Origin: an uncultured Phycisphaerales bacterium
Lineage (GTDB): Bacteria > Planctomycetota > Phycisphaerae > Sedimentisphaerales > Anaerobacaceae
NCBI GenBank assembly: GCA_903857265.1
Contig: CAIODZ010000019.1
Span: 1-37,410 of the forward strand
DNA length: 37,410 bases
Direction of reading: 5' to 3'
Of this stretch, positions 24,724 to 32,055 are shown piece by piece. How positions within the stretch are numbered: position 1 is the first letter of the stretch; every line of letters begins with the position of its first letter. A program made the position numbers and the translations under genes. The notes beneath the pieces are model-generated. The model saw nothing but the letters and a program-made list of their open reading frames with translations. It did not search any database and was not told the origin of the DNA.

Positions 24724-24736
24724 TGCCATTTTGGCA
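24724..24736. promoter_or_regulatory. TGCCA-N3-TGGCA dyad upstream of dnaK
   Basis: A perfect 5-bp-arm dyad lies about 85 bp upstream of the sigma-54 element. This is a usual distance for an enhancer-binding protein site. No activator gene is in the window; the role is inferred. Confidence 0.35.
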
Positions 24737-24763
24737 GACGCTAACGGCAGTCAGGGACACCGA

Positions 24764-25888
24764 TTAACCGTTCAGGGCTGAACGAATAATCTGGGCGCGG
24801 AGGGCATCGCGGTGGGTGGAATCAAGCTCTTTGCCGTAGTTGAGCTGCAAATGGGCAGGCAGCGTCAGCAAAAACAGGCGATTTACTGTGGCAATCGACA
24901 GCCGGTCGCTTGTGCCTGCGCTGCCAATATCATTACCCAGCGAGCAAAGCCGGTCGATTGCGGGCGTCGATGCCCCCTGATGTTTGTGCATATTAAGCCC
25001 AAGCCGGATGTGACTGAGCAAAAACAACGCCTCCTGTGAGCTAATCAAATTGGCGTTTTTCAGCAGGGCAAGCGCACGCGAGATTTTATCATCGAGCAAA
25101 CTGGACTCGTGCGAGAGCAGCTGACTGCGGGCCGCGTGCTCATATTCGACAATTTCCGGGATAATCGTTTTCTCGAACTGGGTAACAATATCTTTCTCGC
25201 GGACGCCTAAGGTTGTCTGATTGGAGAGCTGATAAAAATCGCCCGCCGCTTCGGTACCTTCGCCGAAAAGTCCGCGAACCGCCAACCCAAGCGATTTTGT
25301 GGCGTTGAGAAATTTTTCTATCTGGCCCGTCATTTTCAGCGCGGGCAGATGCAACATAACCGATACCCTGATTCCCGTCCCGAGATTCGTGGGGCAGGCG
25401 GTAAGATAACCGTATTTGGGACTAAAGGCGTATTCGACCTTCTGCTCAATCATATCATCGATGCGGTTAATCTGTTCGAGGCAGGCGGGCAACTGGCAAC
25501 CGGCCTTGAGCACCTGCAGGCGCAGGTGGTCCTCTTCGTTAATCATCGCGGTGAAAAACTCACGCCTTGCAATCACCGCACCGCGTGGACCTTTGCCGAA
25601 GGCGTGATTCTGGCTGATAAGATGCCGCTCGACGAGGAACCGTTTTTCCAGCGCGGGCACTTTGTCAACGCCGATGTAAAAAACCTCATCGCCGAGGTCG
25701 ATTCCCATCAAAACGTCTTTGAGTTTTCTTAATATCTCCGCTTTTTCGGTCGCCGGGCACGCGGCCAGGAACCTGTGCCCAGCGAGGTTTCTGGCTAATC
25801 GAACTCGTGAGGAAATTACCACGTCCGAAAGAGGCCCTTCCCCGCTAAACCACTCGTTGATATTTCCGCTTATTTCAGTAAGTTTCAT
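24764..25888 (-). CDS. mcsB: Protein arginine kinase McsB
   Basis: A 374-residue guanidino-kinase fold enzyme. VVISSRVRLARNLAGHRF near residue 25 and the catalytic-Cys segment YLTACPTNLGTGIRVSVMLHLPAL mark McsB, distinct from creatine or arginine kinases of animals. The C-terminal helical region is complete. It phosphorylates arginine residues of proteins, marking them for ClpCP or switching off repressors. It starts 14 nt after mcsA, with no ribosome site of its own, so it should be coupled to McsA, its activator. No ctsR or clpC lies nearby, unlike in Bacillus. Confidence 0.95.
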   Translation of the reverse strand: MKLTEISGNINEWFSGEGPLSDVVISSRVRLARNLAGHRFLAACPATEKAEILRKLKDVLMGIDLGDEVFYIGVDKVPALEKRFLVERHLISQNHAFGKGPRGAVIARREFFTAMINEEDHLRLQVLKAGCQLPACLEQINRIDDMIEQKVEYAFSPKYGYLTACPTNLGTGIRVSVMLHLPALKMTGQIEKFLNATKSLGLAVRGLFGEGTEAAGDFYQLSNQTTLGVREKDIVTQFEKTIIPEIVEYEHAARSQLLSHESSLLDDKISRALALLKNANLISSQEALFLLSHIRLGLNMHKHQGASTPAIDRLCSLGNDIGSAGTSDRLSIATVNRLFLLTLPAHLQLNYGKELDSTHRDALRAQIIRSALNG

Positions 25889-25902
25889 TGCGATAAAACG
25901 CG

Positions 25903-26397
25903 TTACTTAAATTCAACGAGCTTGTCCCGCAATTTCGCGGCAAGCTCGTAATCTTCTTTTCGCACCGCCTCATCCAATTGCCGGCGCAACTGCGTAATCT
26001 CAAGCTGTTTTTTCGAGTCGGTTGGCGTATTCGCCGGCACTTTGCCGCAGTGGCACGTCGCACCATCGTGCGCCTTTTTTATCAGCGGCGCAAGCTGTTT
26101 CTCGAAAACCTCATAATCATTCGGGCAGCCAAGGACCGCCTTCTCCTGGAACTTATCCAGCGTGTAGCCGCAATGAGGGCATACCTGCTCACCGACGCTG
26201 GGCTGGGCCGGCTCTTCGCCCTTGGGGCCTACTGAAAGCAGGCTGCTCAAAAGCTCGTTGAGCGGGATATAACTTTTCGTCCCGACCCCCTGCTCCTGCG
26301 CGCACTGCTCGCAAAGATGCATCTCTGTCCTGACGCCGTCGGCTATCTCCGTCAGGTGTATCGTTGCTTCCTTACTCTGGCAAACCTCACACTGCAT
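25903..26397 (-). CDS. mcsA: McsA, zinc-finger activator of McsB
   Basis: A 164-residue protein. Two CxxC zinc knuckles form the first finger (CEVCQSKEATIHL...CEQCAQE, residues 3-36). A second site has CPHCGY and further Cys/His (CHCGK). The last 40 residues, KKQLEITQLRRQLDEAVRKEDYELAAKLRDKL, are a UVR (UvrB/UvrC) helical hairpin. McsA binds and activates McsB. GAGG lies five nt before ATG. An extended -10 (TGGTATAAT, 26421-26429 on the minus strand) lies about 25 nt upstream. Confidence 0.94.
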   Translation of the reverse strand: MQCEVCQSKEATIHLTEIADGVRTEMHLCEQCAQEQGVGTKSYIPLNELLSSLLSVGPKGEEPAQPSVGEQVCPHCGYTLDKFQEKAVLGCPNDYEVFEKQLAPLIKKAHDGATCHCGKVPANTPTDSKKQLEITQLRRQLDEAVRKEDYELAAKLRDKLVEFK

Positions 26398-26420
26398 AAA
26401 GACCTCGATTTAACCTGATT

Positions 26421-26429
26421 ATTATACCA
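26421..26429 (-). promoter_or_regulatory. Extended -10 promoter of mcsAB
   Basis: Minus-strand TGGTATAAT lies 23 nt before the mcsA start. TTGACG occurs upstream at a non-ideal 21-bp distance, so the extended -10 probably carries recognition. Confidence 0.55.
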
Positions 26430-26499
26430 TACTGACGCAGATATAATCGTCAATTTCTCCGCCCTCCGTAATATGCATTCTGACTATCTGCCTTGCCCG

Positions 26500-26868
26500 C
26501 TATTCTTTGCTGTAAATCGCCCAGCAGCCCACCTGTTCGCTCACTCTGATGCTCTTTAGCCGAATATTATCCGGCAAAGTCGGCTCAAGGCGGTCAAAAA
26601 TATACACCGCGACGTTTTCCGCTGTGGGGCATTTGTCCTTGAAATAATCCGACTCATTTAACACGGTTTCGTTTAGTTTTGCGGTAACATCCAAAAGTCG
26701 GCTCTTGAGCTGCGCGAAATTTATCACCATACCGCCTTTACTGGGCGCATCACCGCGGACCTCAACTTCAACCGCCCAGAAATGCTCATGTTCGGGCTCT
26801 ATAGTTCCGTCCGGCAAAGGGATACTGTGCCAGGCCTTGAATTGTGTCTCGATACCAACGATAAACAA
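26500..26868 (-). CDS. Divergent 6-pyruvoyl-tetrahydropterin synthase/QueD-family protein
   Basis: A 122-residue T-fold protein. The TTG at 26868 is chosen because GGAGG lies seven nt upstream and the family begins here (FIVGIETQFKAWHSI). Zinc ligands are AWH and HEHFW, in place of the usual HGHxY. GGMVINFAQLK and CPTAENVAVYIFDRL are family motifs, and a Glu near the end (RVSEQ) replaces the conserved one. The catalytic Cys after AxH is absent, and the LDHxxLN motif reads LNETVLN, so the Asp-His pair is missing. Canonical carboxy-tetrahydropterin synthesis (queuosine) is doubtful; a different pterin reaction is possible. Confidence 0.75.
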   Translation of the reverse strand: MFIVGIETQFKAWHSIPLPDGTIEPEHEHFWAVEVEVRGDAPSKGGMVINFAQLKSRLLDVTAKLNETVLNESDYFKDKCPTAENVAVYIFDRLEPTLPDNIRLKSIRVSEQVGCWAIYSKE

Positions 26869-26963
26869 ATTTATACCTCCAACACGCAAAACCACAAAAA
26901 AAACGGCATTTCGAGGCAATATTACGCCTCACCTGTCGTATCTAACCATTTTCGCCACTTTTG

Positions 26964-27455
26964 CTATGTTTTCTTGAATCGTTCTCGCAGCCGGCGATAC
27001 ACATTTTCGGGCACAAGATTCGATATATCGCCCCCAAGCGATGCCACCTGACGAACCAGCGTCGAGCTAATAAAGCCGTATTGCTCAGTCGTCATTACAA
27101 ATATCGTCTCTATACCCGTAACAGACCGGTTGGTCATCGCAAGCTCAAACTCATAATTCACGTCCGTCAAACTTCGCAGACCACGTAAAATAACGTTGGC
27201 TTTTTTTTGCCTGGCATATTCCACCGTCAGCCCGTCGAAACCCTCCACGGACACACCGGGCATATCCTTTATAAGCTCCGCTATCATTTCGACGCGCTGC
27301 TCAGGAGTGAAAAGCTGGTCTTTCAGGGGGCTTCTGCCGACAGCCACTATCAGCTCACCAAAAAGCTTCATACCCCGGCTTATTACGTCCAAATGCCCGT
27401 TGGTAATCGGGTCAAAAGACCCCGGAAAAATCGCCCGCACAATTTTATCGCCCAT
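26964..27455 (-). CDS. coaD: Phosphopantetheine adenylyltransferase
   Basis: A 163-residue enzyme of full length. The nucleotidyltransferase motif FPGSFDPITNGH opens the protein. RGLRSLTDVNYEFELAMTNR and the C-terminal YGFISSTLVRQVASLGGDIS are CoaD hallmarks. It adenylates 4'-phosphopantetheine in coenzyme A synthesis. The start at 27455 is within range of a strong promoter (TTGACC, 16 bp, TATAAT). It ends about 95 nt before the PTPS-like gene, so the two may share a transcript. Confidence 0.97.
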   Translation of the reverse strand: MGDKIVRAIFPGSFDPITNGHLDVISRGMKLFGELIVAVGRSPLKDQLFTPEQRVEMIAELIKDMPGVSVEGFDGLTVEYARQKKANVILRGLRSLTDVNYEFELAMTNRSVTGIETIFVMTTEQYGFISSTLVRQVASLGGDISNLVPENVYRRLRERFKKT

Positions 27456-27480
27456 AATCTTATCCTAACTCAAATTTGGT

Positions 27481-27508
27481 ATTATATCCCCCCTTGCCGA
27501 CAGGTCAA
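27481..27508 (-). promoter_or_regulatory. Promoter of coaD
   Basis: Minus strand TTGACC (27503-27508), 16-bp spacer, perfect TATAAT (27481-27486), ending 25 nt before coaD. Confidence 0.75.
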
Positions 27509-27560
27509 ACCATTCTCCCGCATCGTTCAACCCCATTTTCTGCCCGCTGGTCTTTGTCTT

Positions 27561-28517
27561 CTACTTCTTCAGTTTCTCCGCTGTCGGCAAAATCGCAAAT
27601 GAATCTATCCCCTCTTTTTTCACAAACCCATCTACCGCTTTTCGAATATCTCCCATATTGCTGCCGTGCATCATCGCAAAGATATTATAAGGCCAACCCT
27701 TAAACTTTTTCCGCTCATAACAATGACTGACAATTCCAAGAGCCGCTAATTTTTCGCCTATTTCAATCGCCCGCGACTTCTCTGCCTTACAGACAAACAT
27801 CGCGTTGGCGGTAAAACCGAGTTTATTATGATTTACCATCGCCCCCAGCCGATTGATTACCCCTTCGTCAATCATTTCTGCGATATGCAGCAAGCCGTCA
27901 TAAATTTCAAACTTATCATCGGAAATAAAATCAAATGGCCGTTTGACTACTTTCAATCCCCTCTGCAATCCCTTTAATATCTGTTTATCGATAACGGACA
28001 GCGAACAGCGTTCAGCGTTCAAAGGGCAGCGACAGCGGACAGTTAGCAATCGCTTTCCGTCGCTTGCCGCGTCGAAACGCGCATCTAATTTAAAGACCCG
28101 CACAACGGGCAAAGTATTGAAAGCAGCCACGAACCGTTTCGATAATTTTCCCAAAATAGTTTCGATATCCTTTTGTGAATCGGCACGAAGAGTAAACCAG
28201 AGGTTATAATGATGTTCGCGGAGGTAATTATGCGATACGCCTTTTAATTTATTAACAGCAGAGATAACCTTTTTCAAATCCCCCTGCTCGATATGAGCTG
28301 CAACGAGAGTGCTTGCCCTGCCAATCGCCCGCCAGTTTATCGACACGCCGAGGCGTCTGATTATGCCGAGTTTGACGAGTGACCGCGTGTGTTGGAGGAC
28401 TTTTGCTTCGTTGCTTTTGAGAATTCTGGCAATTATCGCGAATGGTCTTTCAGCTATAGGCAACCCCATTTGCAGCTCGTTGCACAGCCGCTTATCAAAC
28501 GCCGAAAGGTTGCTCAT
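27561..28517 (-). CDS. ahbAB: Siroheme decarboxylase, fused AhbA-AhbB
   Basis: A 318-residue protein made of two Lrp/AsnC-like halves. Residues 1-155 carry an HTH-like start (LCNELQMGLPIAERPF...IIRRLGVSINWRAIG) and HHYNLWFTL. Residues 172-318 repeat it (LKGLQRGLKVVKRPFD...VINRLGAMVNHNKLGFTANAM) and contain YERKKFKGWPYNIFAMMHG. These match AhbA and AhbB, which normally form a heterodimer converting siroheme to 12,18-didecarboxysiroheme in alternative haem biosynthesis. Here one polypeptide joins both. The linker has short CAGCG/TTCAGCG repeats in DNA. It overlaps the operon context of ahbD, with GGAGA before ATG. Confidence 0.88.
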   Translation of the reverse strand: MSNLSAFDKRLCNELQMGLPIAERPFAIIARILKSNEAKVLQHTRSLVKLGIIRRLGVSINWRAIGRASTLVAAHIEQGDLKKVISAVNKLKGVSHNYLREHHYNLWFTLRADSQKDIETILGKLSKRFVAAFNTLPVVRVFKLDARFDAASDGKRLLTVRCRCPLNAERCSLSVIDKQILKGLQRGLKVVKRPFDFISDDKFEIYDGLLHIAEMIDEGVINRLGAMVNHNKLGFTANAMFVCKAEKSRAIEIGEKLAALGIVSHCYERKKFKGWPYNIFAMMHGSNMGDIRKAVDGFVKKEGIDSFAILPTAEKLKK

Positions 28518-28519
28518 TG

Positions 28520-29581
28520 TTATCGTCTCCGTTTAGGCACATATCCGCAAATCGGGTCACCGGCTAAGTAACTACCCATCATCGTCATTGCCCGTGCTTT
28601 GCAGCCGCCGCAGACCTCGACGTATTCGCACTCGCCGCATTTGCCTTCAAACTGAGAGGTGTCGCGGATTTTATTGAGGAATTTCGATTCGCGCCAGATT
28701 TTTGCAAAGTTATAGCTGTTATCAACGAGGTTGCCCGCCAAGATATCGAGGAATCCGCAGGTCTGGACGTCGCCTTTGAAGCTAATAAACCCGAACTCTT
28801 TGCCTCCCATACATCCAGCACCTTCGGCGACAAGCCCCCTCGCCTTTGCCTGCTCGCAAATCCTGGCAAACGCGGGGCCGCATGTGACGCGGACATCGAT
28901 TTCGTTTTTTAATTTTATACGCAGAAGCTCGTTGAGGATATATTCGTACTGAATCGGGTCAAGGACAGCATCGTCCATTTCAGTGGCCCGGCCTGTGGGG
29001 ACAAGCATAAAGGTGTTGAAACATATAGCACCGAGACGTTTGGCAAGCTCGGCGATACCGATGATTTCGCCGGCGTTTTGCTTGTGTATCGTGGTATTTA
29101 TCTGGAAAGGCATCTTCGCATTGCGAGCCATTTCAGCGGCGCGCATTACCGTATCGAAAGCCCCGGTGGTGTCGCGGAAATGGTCGTGGGTCTCAGCGGT
29201 TGCGCCGTCAATACTGAAAGATAGTGCGGAAACACCGGCTTTTTTGAGTTTAACTATCGAGTCGTCGTCGAGAAGATAGCCGCAGGTCGCCATCACAACG
29301 CGAAGGCCCTTTTCTTTGGCGTATTCGATAATCTCATACAAATCGGGGCGTTCCATTGGCTCACCGCCCGTCAATATCAAGATTGGTTTGGCAAACTCGG
29401 CGATTGAGGCGATTATCTTTTGGCATTGTTTAGTTGTAAGCTCCGACCCGCCCGCGGGGCCGGCGCTCGCCCGGCAGTGTTTACAGTTATACCGGCATCG
29501 CCTTGTGATTTCAAAGGCGATAAGCCGGGGTTTTAGCTCATCCTGAACCTTATGTCTCGCTTTTAATGTAGCTGTTTTCAT
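28520..29581 (-). CDS. ahbD: Radical SAM haem synthase AhbD (NirJ2-like)
   Basis: A 353-residue radical SAM enzyme. LIAFEITRRCRYNCKHCRAS gives the CxxxCxxC cluster (Cys29/33/36), and ILTGGEPMERPD and FSIDGAT follow. A C-terminal SPASM region, CMGGKEFGFIS...QTCGFLDILAGN...KCGECEYVEVCGGCKA, binds extra clusters. The start PRLIAFEITRRC lacks the N-terminus typical of AhbC, so AhbD (coproheme to haem b) is preferred over AhbC/NirJ1. It is first in the operon with ahbAB; ahbC is not in the window. Promoter TTGACT, 17 bp, TACACT ends 8 nt before ATG, suggesting a leaderless mRNA. Confidence 0.88.
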   Translation of the reverse strand: MKTATLKARHKVQDELKPRLIAFEITRRCRYNCKHCRASAGPAGGSELTTKQCQKIIASIAEFAKPILILTGGEPMERPDLYEIIEYAKEKGLRVVMATCGYLLDDDSIVKLKKAGVSALSFSIDGATAETHDHFRDTTGAFDTVMRAAEMARNAKMPFQINTTIHKQNAGEIIGIAELAKRLGAICFNTFMLVPTGRATEMDDAVLDPIQYEYILNELLRIKLKNEIDVRVTCGPAFARICEQAKARGLVAEGAGCMGGKEFGFISFKGDVQTCGFLDILAGNLVDNSYNFAKIWRESKFLNKIRDTSQFEGKCGECEYVEVCGGCKARAMTMMGSYLAGDPICGYVPKRRR

Positions 29582-29589
29582 ACTGAGTT

Positions 29590-29618
29590 AGTGTAATTTA
29601 TTCGCTCCAGACAGTCAA
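29590..29618 (-). promoter_or_regulatory. Promoter of ahbD-ahbAB, leaderless start
   Basis: Minus strand TTGACT (29613-29618), 17-bp spacer, TACACT (29590-29595). The ATG lies 8 nt beyond the -10 box, and no ribosome site is present. Confidence 0.6.
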
Positions 29619-29681
29619 TTGTTCGTTATATTTACACCGTTTTGGGCTTGCCTTGTCATCGCGAAATCCGTAGTATTAAAC

Positions 29682-29710
29682 GGCGAAATCGCCCGCATAA
29701 TATAATGCGG
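29682..29710. repeat. Two adjoining short inverted repeats
   Basis: GGCGA-AA-TCGCC (29682-29693) overlaps by one base the perfect CCGCAT-AATATA-ATGCGG (29693-29710). They lie just before the small ORF's ribosome site. They could be an operator or a folded 5' leader. Confidence 0.35.
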
Positions 29711-29733
29711 CGTAATAATGGAAAGGAAAATTT

Positions 29734-29838
29734 ATGTCTAAAAGTCGCGATACCAAAAAAGAGACAAAGAAGAAACCGCAAAGAACATTAGAAGAAAAAC
29801 GCGCCGCGAAAAGAGCCAAGAGGGCAGGCCTGGTATAA
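29734..29838 (+). CDS. Small basic protein, 34 residues
   Basis: A 34-codon ORF with AAAGGAAAA upstream of ATG. It is rich in Lys and Arg (SKSRDTKKETKKKPQRTLEE...), ends in RAGLV, and is predicted to be helical. Similar short Lys-rich proteins beginning SKSRDxKKETKKKP occur in diverse bacteria as uncharacterised families, which supports a real gene. Nucleic-acid or ribosome binding is a guess from charge. No partner gene is fixed by context. Confidence 0.6.
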   Translation: MSKSRDTKKETKKKPQRTLEEKRAAKRAKRAGLV

Positions 29839-29921
29839 GTTCCCCAGGTTACACCTTTCTTCGTCAACCCTCTGTCGCACTGCATGCTATGTAGGGCAGG
29901 AACTACAAAGGGCAGGCTCTG

Positions 29922-30043
29922 CTTTGTTGTATTGTGCGCGCCCATCTTTCGCATAAGCCGGTTACGGTGAAATTCTACTGTCCTCTCGTTGCGAGACAAA
30001 CTCTGTTCTATCTGTTTGGGTGAATTACCACAGCCCTCAACAC
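29922..30043 (-). pseudogene. Relic of a LuxR/FixJ-type HTH domain
   Basis: Minus-strand translation gives GNSPKQIEQSLSRNERTVEF followed by HRNRLMRKMGAHN, the core of a LuxR-family HTH. No receiver domain precedes it. The expected upstream helix (VLRAVV) appears only in a different frame, and a stop lies close upstream. It is therefore a decayed fragment, not a working gene. The remaining 29839-30300 sequence shows no other supported gene. Confidence 0.6.
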
Positions 30044-30297
30044 ATTATTATCGAAACCGCCCCCTATCTTAAGAAACTTGCCATAAACAAGGATAGTTCC
30101 GGCAATATCGACAATTTCCTGAAATAGACCCCGCTTGAGAAACGTTATAACCAACTAATCGGGCAGGTTGTTTCCTTTTGATTTGAGACCCAATAAAATC
30201 AATCGATACAGAGCATACAACCGGTAAAAGCCGTATAGTTTCTGCCTCTTAACAGGCAAATGTAGTGGTTATAGGGCTTTAATCAGGCATCTATTTT

Positions 30298-30306
30298 TGG
30301 TATAAT
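30298..30306 (+). promoter_or_regulatory. Extended -10 promoter of the efflux operon
   Basis: TGGTATAAT lies 51 nt before the TolC-like start, with only a poor -35 (TTTAAT, 17 bp upstream). Confidence 0.55.
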
Positions 30307-30357
30307 TGCGGATACACACTTTGGGTCATGGAAGGCCAATTGGGCGAGGTATAGGTG

Positions 30358-32055
30358 ATGAGCAAATTTCAGTCGGTATTTACGATTTGTGCTCTAATGG
30401 CCATTGTCTTGACAATGGTCACGGGGTGCAGCCCTGATTTTCACAAAGCCGACGCCGACAAGGAAGTTTACAAAATTATCGATGCCAAGTGGCAGGACAA
30501 GTTCGGCCAAAAAAACAATTATATTATCAGTGACAGCAATATATCCTCCCCGAACGACGTGAACGTTGACAAAACCCCGGCACAATCCGAACCGATGACT
30601 CTCGCGCAGGCGGTCGCCATAGCCACAAAATACAATCGTGATTATCAGTTCCAAAAAGAAAACCTCTATTTGCAAGCTTTGACGCTGACAGGGGAACGTT
30701 ACAAATATGCCCTGCATTGGTTTGGAACTATCGACGCTGAATACACCAAAAACAACGTGTCTGGAAATGCAATCACTGAATCACCTGAACAGAGAACCAT
30801 TAACGCAGAAGGCGGCGTCAAAAACACATTTTTGACTCCGGATGGAATTTTGTTAAACACCAGTTTGGTATTTGACTGGGCAAGGTTGCTGACCGGCGAC
30901 CCGCGTACCACATTAAGCGGCGTTCTGAGCGGCACATTGGATGTCCCCCTTCTCGGCAACGGCGGTGGTAAAGTCGCGTGGGAGAACCTCACGCAGGCGG
31001 AGCGGGATGTTTTATACGAGATTCGCACGTTCAACCGCTATCGCCAAACCTTTGTAGTCGATACTATCACCGCTTATTACGGCGTCCTGCAACAGAAAGA
31101 CGGTGTAACCAACGCCAAGAACAACTGGAACAGCAGCGTCGAATACCGAAAACAGGCGGAAATGGAGGCCAAAACCGGGCGAACAGCTCCTTTCGAAGTT
31201 GACCAGGCCAGACAGCGAGAACTAAGCGCTTATGACAGCTATGTAACAACCCTTCAATTCTACGAACAATCGCTCGATTCATTCAAAATCAGGTTGTCAT
31301 TGCCGGTCAATACTCCGCTTGAGCTGGACCAGAATGAACTTAGAGCGCTGCAAAACTACGGCACAACCATACCGCAATACACGGTTGATAACGCAATCGA
31401 AACTGCGCTGAGCTGCCGGCTGGATTTAGCCAATTCTGCAGATGCTGTCGATGATGCTCAACGTAAAGTCAAGCTTGCCTCCGAGGGACTTGGCCCTAAG
31501 CTCGACGTTACCGGCAGCGCAAATGTCAACTCACAGGGCAACGAAAACATCGACAATTTTCAATTTCACAGGGGAGCTTATGGATTGGGGCTCTCCGCTG
31601 ATCTGCCCTTTGACAGGAAAAACCAGCGAAACGCCTACCGGCAGGCGTTGATAACATTAGAACAGCAGCAGCGGGCATACAGCCAGCAAGTTGATTCAGT
31701 TGTGCAGGGCGTTCGTCAGGCATATCGTCAATTAATGGCAACGGCGGAACAGTTTGTTACCCAGAAAAAAAGCTTGGCTATAGCCGAGGAAAGAGTTAAA
31801 AATATGCCATTGTTGCTGAAGTCGGGCAGGGCAAAAACCAGAGACCTGCTCGATGCTCAGGACTCGCTGCTGCTGGCACAAAACAATCTTACATCCGCAC
31901 TGTTGGGCCACACCATCGCTAAACTGAGCTTTTATCGCGACGTCGGTATATTGCAGGTCAAACCCGACGGAATGTGGACGCAATCAGTCATAGTATCCAG
32001 GGATCAGGCAAATGAACGAGAACAAAGCAAACAATCCTCCAAAGACAACCTCTAA
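30358..32055 (+). CDS. TolC-family outer-membrane efflux lipoprotein
   Basis: A 565-residue protein. The signal peptide ends in a lipobox VTGC (Cys about 24), so it is lipid-anchored. The rest has the long helical hairpins and two repeats of outer-membrane factors: QAVAIATKYNRDYQFQKENL and later QQRAYSQQVDSVVQGVRQAYRQL. It forms a trimeric channel across the outer membrane, receiving substrate from the periplasmic adaptor encoded next. A GTG one codon before ATG 30358 is an alternative start; GAGG fits both. It overlaps the adaptor gene by 44 nt. Confidence 0.9.
   Translation: MSKFQSVFTICALMAIVLTMVTGCSPDFHKADADKEVYKIIDAKWQDKFGQKNNYIISDSNISSPNDVNVDKTPAQSEPMTLAQAVAIATKYNRDYQFQKENLYLQALTLTGERYKYALHWFGTIDAEYTKNNVSGNAITESPEQRTINAEGGVKNTFLTPDGILLNTSLVFDWARLLTGDPRTTLSGVLSGTLDVPLLGNGGGKVAWENLTQAERDVLYEIRTFNRYRQTFVVDTITAYYGVLQQKDGVTNAKNNWNSSVEYRKQAEMEAKTGRTAPFEVDQARQRELSAYDSYVTTLQFYEQSLDSFKIRLSLPVNTPLELDQNELRALQNYGTTIPQYTVDNAIETALSCRLDLANSADAVDDAQRKVKLASEGLGPKLDVTGSANVNSQGNENIDNFQFHRGAYGLGLSADLPFDRKNQRNAYRQALITLEQQQRAYSQQVDSVVQGVRQAYRQLMATAEQFVTQKKSLAIAEERVKNMPLLLKSGRAKTRDLLDAQDSLLLAQNNLTSALLGHTIAKLSFYRDVGILQVKPDGMWTQSVIVSRDQANEREQSKQSSKDNL

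Noticed and set aside
24564-24763. CIRCE or sigma-32 promoter for dnaK
   Set aside because: No TTAGCACTC-type inverted repeat or CTTGAA/CCCCAT pair is visible.
30004-30140. Minus-strand frame of about 45 codons ending AVVIHPNR
   Set aside because: It looks orderly but matches no family and lacks a start with a ribosome site. It overlaps the LuxR relic.
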